The translations under genes were made by a program, and so were the position numbers. A DNA stretch of 64,000 bases, taken from positions 4,469,501-4,533,500 of the forward strand of contig CM019716.1 of the NCBI GenBank assembly GCA_009760885.1. Direction: 5' to 3'. The notes below the pieces were generated by a model, which saw nothing but the letters and a program-made list of their open reading frames with translations, was not told the DNA's origin and searched no databases. Below are positions 21,991 through 40,899 of this stretch, piece after piece (position 1 is the first letter of the stretch; every line of letters starts with the position of its first letter). Source of the DNA: Achatina immaculata. Its lineage: Eukaryota; Mollusca; Gastropoda; Stylommatophora; Achatinidae.

Positions 21991-22560
21991 ACCTTGTACG
22001 TGAGGGCCACAGAAGCTGCTGGCACATTGCTAAAACCGAAAGCGAGTTTCCGGAACATATCCTTTCCAAAACTGGAGGAAAACTGGTTTTAATCTTAATG
22101 GTATACACCAATAGTTTGGCTTAGAGTCCAATGTGGTTAAAAAAAATTTGCGCCATTCAAAACCAAAAAAATTATGTCAGTAATGGGCATTTGATATGCA
22201 GTTGGTGCTGTAATTTTATTCAACTTTCTGAAGTCGAAACAAAATCTATGTGACCTGTCTTTCTTCGTTACCATGACGATGGGCGTATTCCAGCGTGAAA
22301 GCGGAGCTTTTTCAATGACCTTCACCTCCAATATATCCGCTATCACTTTTTCTATAACACTTCTGAACTTAAGCGGTGTGGCATATGTTTGTGAGTACAC
22401 TGGTTGGTGATCGCCTGTATCAGTTTTCAGTTGCACAGTCTCAACACTGCCCAGCTCCAAGTCCGTGAAAGCAACAGAAACAAAAAAATCGTGGTTTTGT
22501 ATAATGAAGCTTACATTTCTCCACTGATGTAAGTACTTCATGATTTTAAATTTTGTTATT
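21990..22560 (-). mobile_element. Ty3/gypsy RT N-terminal half
   Basis: The minus-strand frame has P-L-S-R-W-N-T-P-I-V-M-V, F-C-F-D-F-R-K-L-N and G-A-N-F-F, typical of the fingers/palm of Ty3/gypsy RT. Past a frame change come W-C-I-P-L and G-F-S-N-V-P-A-A-S, the F-G-L-x-N-A-P-x-x-F block. The 29-bp array then interrupts. It is a broken remnant with no LTRs seen. Confidence 0.88.
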
Positions 22561-22589
22561 TTTTATTATGTTTATATTAGCTTTTTATT

Positions 22590-23630
22590 CATTCACTCAT
22601 TTGCATGTCCCTTGCGGAACTTTGCCTCCCTAACAGCACTCCTGTAGGCCTCTCGGTTGTGAGCAAGATGGTCTGCTGCTGATGTATCCATCTGCAGATC
22701 ATCAACGATGTCTTGCAGCCATCTTCGCCTTGGTCTTTCTCTCTTTCTTTTTCCCATTATGTACCCTTCCAAGATGGTCTTCTCTAGATTGTCATGACGT
22801 TTAATGTGTCCAAAATATTTAAGTTTTCTCTCTTTAATCTCTTTACTAGCCAGCCCTCTTCAATATTAAATTCTTGTAGTATAGATATATTTGTTCTTTT
22901 TTGTGTCCACGATATTTGGAGAACTCTTCTGTAGCATTTACATTCAAAGGCACTTATGTGTTTCTCAGCTGTTTTGTTAAGTGTCCAGGTCTCACAGGCG
23001 TTTGTTGTGATGGGAAAGATGCATGCCCTTAGAAATCTTATTTCTGTAGTTCTGTCTGTTCCTCTCCACAAATTCTTTATTTGTTTTACTTTCTGAAGAG
23101 CGATAGATGTCCTCCTTTTAATTTCCCTCATTGTATCTCCATTATTAGTTAGTAGTGATCCAAGATGTTAAAAACTCCACTTCTTTCAATTTTTCATCAT
23201 TGATACATATTTCAGCTGCCTTATTTGTTTTGTCAGTTGTCATCAATTTAGTTTTCTTTGCATTAAGATAGAGATTTTGCACTTCGCTGTTTTTACAGAC
23301 AGACATAATTAGTTTTTTTCCATTCCTTTTTTGTGTTGTGCACAGTAATACTGTGTCATCAGCATATCTGATCTCTGGTGTTTCAAAACCTCAAATTGTT
23401 ACGGTATTGTAATATTCTTTGTCTACATCTTCCCTAACATTCCTCATTATATTTTCAGTATACAAGTTAAATAAGTAAGGCGACAATATGCACCCCTCAC
23501 GGACCCTTAGTTTTATGTCAAACCAAGTTGTTGTTTCACCATTTATTCTTACTGCCGCCTGTTGGTCTAGATACAGCAGTGATGTTAATTGTATCAAATG
23601 TGTTGGAAATCTCTTTTTTTCCATAATTCC
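22590..23630 (-). mobile_element. LINE-A fragment (RT core to 3' end), copy 1
   Basis: Minus-strand frames give L-L-Y-L-D-Q-Q-A-A-V-R-I-N-G-E and I-L-S-P-Y-L-F-N-L-Y, then the Y-A-D-D-T-V-L-L region. Next come A-C-E-T-W-T-L-N-K, the ISWTQK-like segment and the R-G-R-P-R-W end with an (ATGA)n tail. Stops and frameshifts are present. The 5' part of the ORF is cut by the duplication join. Confidence 0.85.
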
Positions 23631-23696
23631 CAACGTATGTTAGGACAAAACTACTCAGATAACGTATGTCAGGGCAAAACTACTCAGACAATGTAG

Positions 23697-24260
23697 CACC
23701 TTGTACGTGAGGGCCACAGAAGCTGCTGGCACATTGCTAAAACCGAAAGCGAGTTTCCGGAACATATCCTTTCCAAAACTGGAGGAAAACTGGTTTTAAT
23801 CTTAATGGTATACACCAATAGTTTGGCTTAGAGTCCAATGTGGTTAAAAAAAATTTGCGCCATTCAAAACCAAAAAAATTATGTCAGTAATGGGCATTTG
23901 ATATGCAGTTGGTGCTGTAATTTTATTCAACTTTCTGAAGTCGAAACAAAATCTATGTGACCTGTCTTTCTTCGTTACCATGACGATGGGCGTATTCCAG
24001 CGTGAAAGCGGAGCTTTTTCAATGACCTTCACCTCCAATATATCCGCTATCACTTTTTCTATAACACTTCTGAACTTAAGCGGTGTGGCATATGTTTGTG
24101 AGTACACTGGTTGGTGATCGCCTGTATCAGTTTTCAGTTGCACAGTCTCAACACTGCCCAGCTCCAAGTCCGTGAAAGCAACAGAAAAAAAAATCGTGGT
24201 TTTGTATAATGAAGCTTACATTTCTCCACTGATGTAAGTACTTCATGATTTTAAATTTTG
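23697..24260 (-). mobile_element. Ty3/gypsy RT N-terminal half, duplicated copy
   Basis: Copy of 21990-22553 produced by the 1.7-kb duplication. A length change in the A-run near 24185 shortens the open frame. Two 29-bp repeat units (about 23634-23692) precede it. Confidence 0.88.
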
Positions 24261-24296
24261 TTATTTTTTATTATGTTTATATTAGCTTTTTATTCA

Positions 24297-25425
24297 TTCA
24301 CTCATTTGCATGTCCCTTGCGGAACTTTGCCTCCCTAACAGCACTCCTGTAGGCCTCTCGGTTGTGAGCAAGATGGTCTGCTGCTGATGTATCCATCTGC
24401 AGATCATCAACGATGTCTTGCAGCCATCTTCGCCTTGGTCTTTCTCTCTTTCTTTTTCCCATTATGTACCCTTCCAAGATGGTCTTCTCTAGATTGTCAT
24501 GACGTTTAATGTGTCCAAAATATTTAAGTTTTCTCTCTTTAATCTCTTTACTAGCCAGCCCTCTTCAATATTAAATTCTTGTAGTATAGATATATTTGTT
24601 CTTTTTTGTGTCCACGATATTTGGAGAACTCTTCTGTAGCATTTACATTCAAAGGCACTTATGTGTTTCTCAGCTGTTTTGTTAAGTGTCCAGGTCTCAC
24701 AGGCGTTTGTTGTGATGGGAAAGATGCATGCCCTTAGAAATCTTATTTATGTAGTTCTGTCTGTTCCTCTCCACAAATTCTTTATTTGTTTTACTTTCTG
24801 AAGAGCGATAGATGTCCTCCTTTTAATTTCCCTCATTGTATCTCCATTATTAGTTAGTAGTGATCCAAGATGTTAAAAACTCCACTTCTTTCAATTTTTC
24901 ATCATTGATACATATTTCAGCTGCCTTATTTGTTTTGTCAGTTGTCATCAATTTAGTTTTCTTTGCATTAAGATAGAGATTTTGCACTTCGCTGTTTTTA
25001 CAGACAGACATAATTAGTTTTTTTCCATTCCTTTTTTGTGTTGTGCACAGTAATACTGTGTCATCAGCATATCTGATCTCTGGTGTTTCAAAACCTCAAA
25101 TTGTTACGGTATTGTAATATTCTTTGTCTACATCTTCCCTAACATTCCTCATTATATTTTCAGTATACAAGTTAAATAAGTAAGGCGACAATATGCACCC
25201 CTCACGGACCCTTAGTTTTATGTCAAACCAAGTTGTTGTTTCACCATTTATTCTTACTGCCGCCTGTTGGTCTAGATACAGCAGTGATGTTAATTGTATC
25301 AAATGTGTTGGAAATCTCTTTTTTTCCATAATTCCCAAAGTTTCTGGTGTTGTACACATTCAAATTCTTTTGAGTAGTCTATAAAGGATATATATGGATT
25401 CACATTAAACTCTCTGCATAGAAAT
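24297..25425 (-). mobile_element. LINE-A fragment, copy 2 (extends further 5')
   Basis: Same as 22590-23630, but continues past the duplication join to 25425 with the F-I-D-Y-S-K type segment and the F-N-V-N/S-L-Y-L-like codons. This is the original copy that copy 1 was derived from. Confidence 0.85.
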
Positions 25426-25499
25426 GACAAAACAACAGGCAACACTTACCTGGCACGGAAGGCGTCCATGATCTGGTTCTTCCGTCCAGGCTAAGTAGA

Positions 25500-25990
25500 T
25501 TTTAATCTACAAACCCTCACAGAGACTAGAATACATGTCGACAGAGACAAATGGATGAGATATTCCACAGAGACAGATAGACGATAGATGTGTATAGAGA
25601 CAGATATGTTATACATATGTATAGATACAGTAGATGATATGTGTGCACAGAAACAGATTAATGATACATGTGCATAAGGACAGCTGAGTGATACTTAATC
25701 CTTGAGAAGGATAGAAGATATATGGCTGTACAGACAGATAGATTGTACAAAAGCACAGATACCGATAGATTATCTTTGAGCACAGAGGCAGATCAGTGAC
25801 ACAAATAGGCAGGTAGATGATTCACTGGCACTGAGATAAATAGATGATACCAGTAGATAACTGTGGACCTATCAGATATCTGTAGAACATATATATGGTT
25901 GTAGAGCCACATAATCGCTGCAGAACCAGTAGATATCTGTTGGATCTGTAGATGACTATCGAGCCTGCAGACAGGTGTAAATGATCAGAT
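25500..25990. repeat. decayed tandem repeat, unit about 30 bp
   Basis: Loose repeats of the type ACAGATAGATGATACATGTG, strongly diverged and with variable spacing. It looks like an old minisatellite; no gene is seen. Confidence 0.6.
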
Positions 25991-25999
25991 ATGCATAGA

Positions 26000-26956
26000 G
26001 CTAGCATACAACTCAAGAGACAGATATTGCTGTGTGTTATAAATGATTGCAAAAGTAAATAAGAAACTATCGTGAGACCAGGAGAAGAGAAGGGACGTTT
26101 GACAGAGTTGGAGAATTTTGCCACAAAGTAGTCATGGGTGTATAGGAAGGTCGCAGCATTCAGAACTTACTACTGTCAGGAATTTATGTCTCCAAGAACC
26201 ATAATCTATGACTGGTAGTGGTAGTTTTTATAACCAGTTATCTCGCCATGTTGTCATGACACAAAGATTTAAAAGTATTAAACTGACGTTCTCGGTCAAA
26301 GAAAATTTACTTTTTTTCTACCAAGAATCAGAAAACACCTGAAATGTATATCTACTTTACTTATTTATTTGTAATTAGAGAAATTTACAAGTAACAAAGA
26401 ATCAGTTATAGTAAACGCCCGAGGGAAATTAACGCTATCAGACTAACTTATTCTATATTTGTAAATCGATTATTACATTAAGCTGGAACAACCTGAATAA
26501 AAACGTGTAATTATTACTGTTATATTTCCACTTCCTAAAAACTATACGTCCACATAATAAGCGCTCCCACAATCTTGACATGCAATTTACGGAAAACATT
26601 TATTTTAGTGTTTACGTTAAAGTTGGAAACAGCATACAACATTTCTCAAAGAGCGGTCATTTATTTTTCAAACAAACCTGGAGGAAAAATCATTGAAATT
26701 GTAATTTTAAAATGCAGGACCGGACATGTCACCAGTACACATCGTCTGTGATTATTACGGAAGGGACATTTTGTATTTATGTTTAAATAAAGTGATTGAA
26801 TGAAATATTTTTGTGTGAGCAAAAAAAAATCAGCTTTCTTATGGTTGCAATCTATATAAGGTCTTCATTCCACTGTTATATTTAACACTTATAAAGCATT
26901 AGAAGACTCGTCTTTATCTTAAAGCAGTATCTTATTTTTTATTAATATATATCAAT
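26000..26956 (+). other. 5' flank of receptor gene 2
   Basis: Non-coding. It can be aligned with the flank of gene 1 around 26230-26330. No exon is seen. Confidence 0.5.
26853..26860 (+). promoter_or_regulatory. candidate TATA element of gene 2
   Basis: TATATAAG, a better consensus than that of gene 1, lies 104 bases before the ATG. Its position is matched in the paralogue at 1117. Confidence 0.35.
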
Positions 26957-33819
<6,863 letters not shown>

Positions 33820-34033
33820 AGAATATTCTATTTCTGCGCTTTTAAGACACATAATGAATTGGATTAATATACCTGTGCACATATGTTTGTGTGTATAGCC
33901 ATACATAAGTGGACACAATGTCAGCAGGCCAATTAAACCTCCTACGTGATGCGACCATGTAAATGTAAAAGGAACTACTGTCCTTCTAAATCTGTGCCGT
34001 TGTAAAAAAAAACCAAAACAAATGGACACCGTA

Positions 34034-34617
34034 GCAGTAGTAGTATGAGTAGCAGTAAGAGTAGCAGTAGTAGTAGTAGTAGTAATCGTAGTAGTAGTAG
34101 TAGTAGTCATCGTAGTAGTAGTAGTAATAGTAGTAGTAGTAGTAGTCATCATAGTAGTAGTAGTAGTAGTAGTAGTAGTCATCGTAGTAGTAGTAGTAGC
34201 AGTAGTAGTAGTAATAGTACTAGTAGTAGTAGTAGTAGTAGTAGTATTCATCGTAGTAGTAGTATTAGTAGTAGTAATAATAGTAGTATTAGTAATAGTA
34301 GTAGTAGTAGTAGTCATCGTAGTAGTAGTAGTAGTAGTAGTATTAGTACTAGTACTAGTCATCGTAGTAGTAGCAGTAGTAGTAGTGATAATAGTAGTAG
34401 TAGTAGTCATCGTAGTAGTAGTAGTAGCAGTAGTAGTAGTAGTAATAGTAGTAGCAGTAGTAGTCATCTTAGTAATAGTAGTAGTAGTAGTAGCAGTAGT
34501 AGTAGTAGTAGTAGTCATCGTAGTAGTAGTAGTAGTAGTAGCAGTAGTAGTAGTAGTAGTAATAGTATTAGTAGTAGTATTAGTAGTATCACCAGTGACG
34601 GTAGCTATTTTATTAGC

Positions 34618-34648
<31 letters not shown>

Positions 34649-34684
34649 TTCATCGTAGTAGTAGTATTATTATTAGTACTATTA
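34034..34684. repeat. (AGT)n trinucleotide array, about 650 bp
   Basis: AGT repeats with CATCGT-type interruptions at fairly regular spacing. The poly-Ser, poly-Thr and poly-Val frames of up to 316 codons across it are repeat artefacts. Confidence 0.95.
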
Positions 34685-34886
34685 AACGCTACTGTCTGAG
34701 GTTTAAATATCAATGTTTTAAAATCATTATCCAACCTTTTCCTATCCTTTTAAAAACAGTTTGTAGACAAACCTGTTGTACTGTTGAACTTAAACAGTTT
34801 TTATTTAGAGACTAAAAGACCGAATTTTAAACAAGTTTATTACTAACTGTATAACAGGACAAATAAATCATTTAGGTTCCCCATTT

Positions 34887-35890
34887 CACTTTAAGAATGG
34901 AAAAGAACTGTAATTCATATCACTGTCAAAAAAGGGTAATCTGAAATTATGCACAAACTACAGAACTGTTGCCCTGATTAGTCATGCCAGTAAAATTCTG
35001 TTAAAAATCATAATGGGTAGACTTCGACAGAAAATACAAGAAGAAGTCAATATGGTCCAAGCTGGTTTCAGGCAAGGAAGAGGATCAAGAGATCATATAT
35101 TCAATCTAAGATTAATAAGAGAGAAATGCAGAGAGTTTAATGTGAATCTATATTTATCCTTTATAGACTACTCAAAGGCATTTGATTGTGTACAACACCA
35201 GAAACATTGGGAAATAATAGAAAAAATGGGATTTCCAAAACATTTGACACAACTAACATCACTGCTGTATCCAGACCAACAGGCGGCAGTAAGAATAAAT
35301 GGTGAAACAACAACTTGGTTTGACATAAAACAAGGGGTCCGTGAGGGGTGCATATTGTCACCTTACTTATTTAACTTGTATACTGAAAATATAATGAGGA
35401 ATGTTAGAGAAGATGTAGACAAAGAATATTACGATGCCATAACAATTTGAGGTTATGAAATACCAGAGATTAGATATGCTGATGACACAGTGTTACTGTC
35501 CACAACACAAATAGGACTGGAAAAACGAATTATGTCAGTCCGTAAGAACAGTGAAGAGCAGAACCTCTATCTTAATGCAAAGAAAACTAAATTGGTGACA
35601 ACTGACAAAACAAATAAGGCAGCTGAAATATATATCAATGAGGAAAAATTGAAAGAAGTGGAGAGTTTTGAATATCTTGGATCACTACTAACTAATAATG
35701 GAGATACAATGAGGGAAATTAAAACGAGGACATCTATCGCTCTTCAGAAAGTAAAACAAATAAAGAATCTGTGGAGAGGAGCAGACAGAACTACAAAAAT
35801 AAGATTTCTAAGGGCATGCATCTTTCCCATCGCAACATATGCCTGTGAGACCTGGACACTTAACAAAACAGCTGAGAAACACATAAATTT
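34887..35890 (+). mobile_element. LINE-A fragment, RT domain
   Basis: Two long frames (35013-35450 and 35490-35897) separated by one stop encode V-Q-A-G-F-R-Q-G-R-G, F-I-D-Y-S-K-A-F-D, I-L-S-P-Y-L-F-N-L-Y, R-Y-A-D-D-T-V-L-L and A-C-E-T-W-T-L-N-K. The catalytic Y-A-D-D is intact. It lacks both ends and interrupts the block that is continuous at 9646-10970, so it inserted after the loci were duplicated. Confidence 0.88.
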
Positions 35891-36790
35891 GATTTGAATT
35901 CAAAATTAAAGCACATTTCAAAAGTTCTGTCTGCGAAACACATCAAGAAAATTAAGCACCATCCATTTTGGAGCTTATGCTTTACATCGTTATAGCTATG
36001 ATTCGCCACTAAAGGACGATACTGAGAAGAAGAAGAAGAAGAAGAAGAAGAAGAAATATTTGGACTTGATAAACTATTTGAAGCATTCCAAGACGATTAT
36101 GTAGCAGATGGCTGTGGAATATTAATCGTCCCTTCCAGGCATCGCTGCTCCGGGTAACGTCTATCACGACAGCTTGTAGTGATAATTGACCAACAGAATC
36201 GAGCACGCCACAAACAAACCAGGTTTGTGTTTCAAGGTCAAGACTGGCAACGAGTAATGGAAGATTCCAAAGTAATCCATACTTGTCTGTCATTGGCTTA
36301 GAAACAGTCACTTCATCGTGTATTATAAGCATCGAGTTCGTGGTTCTGTTATTGACGATTTATTTTTCTTTTGTACTTTTTTTATTTTGTGTCAAAAGCA
36401 AAATTAAAGAACAGTGCAGGCTCAGACTCGTTCCCAGCCGCACTAGGCAAGCAGCCTTTGAACTTTAGGCCTAAAAGAATCGCTGCATCGGACACTGGCA
36501 AACCAGTAATAATAGACCATAACTGATAGGATATTTATGTCTATTTTCTTTTACCTTGGGAAGGTCGTAGAAAGAGGTATCCATCAACAAAGTAAATAAG
36601 AAACAACGCGTCAAGTGCGCAGGAAAGTGATGTAGTATAAACTGAAATACAAGACGGCAGTATGGATAACAGCGTTGTTCTCGCTGACCTAGGTTGTTGT
36701 TCGACATGCTGTAGTCCGTAGTTCGGGTCTCAGTTATACAGTTATCAGTTTTCTTTCTCCCATAACTCTAGGGCTTGCTGTTGTTCGAGG
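35891..36790. other. block paralogous to 9846-10970
   Basis: Non-coding 3' flank of gene 2, aligned by eye with gene 1 intron 2 (for example CATCGCTG-CCGGGTAACGTCTATCA). It contains (GAA)n at about 36021-36055. Confidence 0.65.
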
Positions 36791-37088
36791 TTGATTGATG
36801 GATGCTGCTCCACTCTCTTCTTTTTTTCTCTTTCCCTTATTTCTCTATTTTCTCTTATTTGTATATGTTTTACTTTTTTTTTCTATTATTTTCCTTCACT
36901 TCTTCCATTCACTCTCTCTGTTTATGTGTGTGTGTGTATGTTTTTACTCATTTTCTCGATTTTACCCTCTTGTCCTATGTTTCCCATATCTTTCTCTTCA
37001 TTTCATGCCATTCTCTTTCTTACGATCTCTATTTCCTCTAATTCTCTACTTCCTATCTTTCTCCTCTCTCTCTCTCTCTCTCTCTATC

Positions 37089-37125
<37 letters not shown>

Positions 37126-37259
37126 ATGTATCTATCTATCTTTATGTATGTGTGCGTGAGAGCTATTTTATTAGGTTAATTACTTCCAATAATCCTAAAA
37201 TTAATCAGTCATTACTCAAAAACAAATATTTTTTTCCCAAATGATTTCATTAATTTTCT
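36791..37259. repeat. pyrimidine-rich and (CTAT)n microsatellite region
   Basis: Long T/C-rich sequence with (CT)n and (CTAT)n at about 37064-37125. No gene is supported. Confidence 0.8.
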
Positions 37260-38060
37260 GATATTACTTTGTTTCTTTTTACTTTTATTACAAAATGATG
37301 TGTTTTATTACCATGATTTATATCTAGTTTGTATAAACAAACAGTTCAGTGACGTATAACTTGATTCAGAGGAGGCAACCCTTAGGTCTGTCAAATAATA
37401 AAAAAAACAGGAATAAAAAAAGAGAAATGCCTGCTTCACTTTGTTTATAAAAATCCGTTAATCATTTTAGTCTACACACAATTTCAGTTATTTCCTTGTT
37501 GCATAAATGCATTGTTTAACGTGGATATCCTTATATATTCATTGATTCATCTAATGCAGGGGAAACTTCGTTTCTCTCCTGCACATCCCCCATAAACAGG
37601 GGAAGTCATCCAAGTCCCGGAATGGCGTCATGACAAACACCCTCTCCCCTCCACTGGACCTGCACATTGATAAGTAACCTGAAATAAATAGTTCAAAATT
37701 GCATATCTGCCTTAAACAGTTAAGTGATACAGCGCAATGTTGTAATATTCTCTCTCTCTTTCGCTCTTCCTCTTCTCTCTCTCTTTCTCTGCCTCTCTCT
37801 CGCTCTCTAGATCTCTTTCTCTCTCACGCTCTTTGAATCTTAGGTGCCTAAGACGCATGAGGCGTCATCACGGGTTTGTCACATACGCCTTTCATCTGCC
37901 TCTTTTTCCCTGATCTTTTCCAGATGAGCCCTGGCATCCTCTCTGGTGTTCTTCTCCATGCCCCTTTTGATCTACCCTTGCCATGTAATATGTAATATGT
38001 GATATGTAATATTAGCCTAGAAAAATACAACACCGTGGTCTATCATTATTTCACTGTACG
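37260..38060. other. remnant of a second receptor 3' end (exon 3 start plus 3' flank)
   Basis: From 37340 to 38060 the sequence follows the 3' flank of gene 1 exon 3 (12880-13420): AGAGGAGGCAAC, a CATTGTTTAACGTG-like segment and GCAATGTTGTAATATT. Just before it, 37290-37330 vaguely resembles the acceptor and first codons of exon 3, with the rest deleted. This suggests that the ancestral locus had two exon 3 copies. The exon part is weak, the flank part is clear. Confidence 0.5.
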
Positions 38061-38121
38061 TTAAAACCTCCCCGTTTCCTGTTTGATAAATATACATAGG
38101 ATAGGATAGGAACCCTTGGCT

Positions 38122-38236
38122 ACAGAGCATGGCTACAGAGCATGGCTACAGAGCATGGCTACAGAGCATGGCTACAGAGCATGGCTACAGGGCATGGCTA
38201 CAGAGCATGGCTACAGAGCATGGCTACAGAGCATGG
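38122..38236. repeat. 13-bp tandem repeat, about 9 copies
   Basis: Copies of GGCTACAGAGCAT, one with GGG for GAG. Confidence 0.95.
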
Positions 38237-39699
38237 ATATGACTATTTCATGACTGCGTTGGTTTAATAAGCAACGTACAGCAACAAGTATCCATAGTGG
38301 ACACTGACAAAAACAAAAGAAAAGAGGACCACGGCTTGTTATGTGAGGTCCGGGCGCCTCCCTTAATTCTCTAGAAACTGCCGTTTGGGCGATCATTTAA
38401 AAGCTGGTCGTCTGTATCTTTTATACGAGGAATAGTCGTTGTGGCCACGACCACAATGTCTTCCTCCATTGTCACTTCTAATTTATGGATGCATTACTAG
38501 GTCCTCTCTTTGCACACTTCGACACTCTTGAATGTCACCACACGTGAAGCTATATAATTCACCACAAGACTGAAATCCTAACACACATCGTCACTATAAA
38601 ATTCAGATGACTCGTTTTTTTAATCAAATTATAGTTCACTTTTAATACTCATCAAAGGAAATTCAGAAATATCACATTAAGACGTCTCCGAAAGCATGTT
38701 CTAAAATATCAAATCTGCACTTCTCACGCAGTGCTAATAATCATTTTTTATCTTGAAATCCCATCTTCTGTCTGTCCTAAACTACTTCTGGTTCTAAACT
38801 ACTTCCCTATACCTTGAATATATAATTGTTCTACTATACATTAGTAAATTAGGGCATACATTAGCCATCTAGGCTTACTAGATTTGCATAAAAAAATCTA
38901 GAGGCATGCTTCTGTCATATGTTGCTTGAGAAAAGAGCACTACATTCTCACAACGTTAGGCAAAGATACAGACTGACTCAAAAAGTCATAGCCTTCGCAC
39001 CTCCACAAACCTCGCCCACTCCTCCACACAAATCCCGTGTAACACAAAATCCTCGGCGCAAACACACACATTAGTCCTCCTTCTCTAAAACCAGAGATTT
39101 GCTTCTATGCAGATCTCATAGAGATCCCTGCAGGAGTTACTGAAAAATGTAACCGCCAAAACATGTTAAAAATATTACTTAAAATGGAGAAACGTTTCAT
39201 ACTATACGAAGCTAAATGCATCAACCTTCAAAAGAAACATAATCACACCATAATTACAGTAATATAAGCCATTTTCTGCCCTCTAAATTCTCAACCAAAG
39301 AAGGAACTGAAACAGGTATATTAGTAACCAAACCAGAAACTCGTATGGCTAGTCAGTGACCCTTACCTGTTACTGTATGCAACAATATCCACAAGTTAGT
39401 TCCAAAAAGTGACAGACTCAAGTCTCATCACCTGAGAACAGATGCAAAATATTTATTACCGTGCCTGTAATTAACCGTTTTCTATTTTCTAGTTTTAATA
39501 AAAGAAAAAAAAGGGGCATAAGCTCTAAGAAACTTAAGGAAGAGGGAGAGGCACTCATCGACGGCCATCGGTACGCATGAACTCTGAGGATCCACGTGCA
39601 TGGACTGTTCATCATTACCTGTGTCCACAGGGCCTCTGACCTGTCCAGGTTCTAACGGAACAACTCGTTTGAAAGTGTAAGTACCTGTCTACGACGCCG
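38237..39699. other. no recognisable feature
   Basis: AT-rich, without a convincing gene or tandem repeat. Since a minus-strand gypsy element lies just to the right, this could contain its decayed 3' part or LTR, but no LTR pair can be identified by eye. Confidence 0.35.
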
Positions 39700-40109
39700 G
39701 GCACAAAAATGTTGCCTAATATAGTCAGGTTTGGCAAACCCAGACCGAGAATTTGTGTACGGAGTCTTTCAAGAAAGAAAGTCAACATCAGAACCTACCT
39801 TCTACTTAAGAAGGTTGCCTGTGTTAACCGCTTTATCAGTAACTTCTTCCTGCTGCATTAAATGGGCATATCTGTGCAACATCTTTATCAGCCACCAGAC
39901 CTATATCATAAGCAGAGTACACTATGGAAACGCTGATGGAGTTGACATCCAAAGAGCCTTTCAGCGAAGAATGCGAAGGGTTTACTATATCGCCAGCGGT
40001 TGCACCAATACCAAGAGCAATACCATCAAAGTGCAGCAACGGAAAGATACTAGAGCCTTTCTGAACTTTAGCTCCATGTTCGAATTGCAAAGTTTCGCGA
40101 AACACCTCT

Positions 40110-40300
40110 GCACTTAGTATTTTAAATCTCTTGTTTATTGAGAAGGCATCCACCAACGCTCTGTGATCAGCCTTGACTACAAAACGCCTATTTGCCAGGA
40201 AGTATATCTGGAGCATTGGTGAATGCATGATTGTGTGTGCTCCTTCTTCGAACATAGGCTACTTAGACTGTGCTCTAGGCAGATTCAGAGAAGAAAAATA
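40110..40300 (-). pseudogene. gypsy RNase H-like fragment
   Basis: The minus frame has L-A-N-R-R-F-V-V-K-A-D-H-R-A-L-V-D-A-F, like the Y-G-R-x-F-T-V-x-T-D-H-x-A-L block of Ty3/gypsy RNase H. Confidence 0.6.
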
Positions 40301-40899
40301 CAATCTTTTGTACAGAAAAGAATGATGTCGGTGACAAACATTAGAGGCATCTGTGCACAAGGTAAGTGAGTTGTTGAGACCATTACGTGAGAGAAGCTGC
40401 AAATTAGCAACATGATATTTGAGAAATTCAAATTCTGACTGACATTCTGTCGACCATTTGAATTTGCGCCTTTACTTGTTTACTTGTTTGCTAATCTGGT
40501 GATACCATGTTCAGTCCCAGTAGTGGGATTTTTTTTCTAATAGACATCAAAAAGACCCCGGGGTTCACCCAGCCTCTAAAAATGGGTACCAGAGAAATCT
40601 GGGAAGGTAAAGTGGCCAGGTGTGATACTAACCACATCACATTTTCTTGTTCCGAAGGTCATGGAAAATACGGATCTAACACCGTATTCCCCAATATGCC
40701 GTAATGACACGGAAACTGGAATTTTACGTATATTTTACATTTTTACTTGTTGAGATCTGCGATAGGAGAAGAGATTTCCGTGAATTTGGCAAAGAACCTA
40801 TGATAAAAGTTACATGTCACCAGGAAAGACCTCATTTCCTTTACATTCAAAGGAGGCGGCATTTCACAAATGGCTCTCACGTTTCCACGATCCGGTTTA

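Larger units (their letters stand above)
21924..25337. repeat. direct tandem duplication, 2 x about 1707 bp, of gypsy and LINE-A sequence
   Basis: Copy 1 is 21924-23630 and copy 2 is 23631-25337. One breakpoint is in the 29-bp array (CAACGTATGTTAGG) and the other in LINE-A (ATAATTCCCA). Only a few differences are seen, including a short length change near 24182 and a C/A change near 24750, so it is very recent or an assembly duplication. Confidence 0.92.

Noticed and set aside
34045..34815. 256-codon poly-Ser frame (and a 316-codon poly-Thr frame on the other strand)
   Set aside because: Both are read-through of the (AGT)n array and have no non-repetitive domain.
36009..36332. Minus-strand frame with a partly conserved counterpart at about 10150-10290
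   Set aside because: Differences between the two copies mostly change the amino acid, the frame is not open over the same length in both, and the region lies in non-coding flank. Conservation is explained by the segmental duplication.
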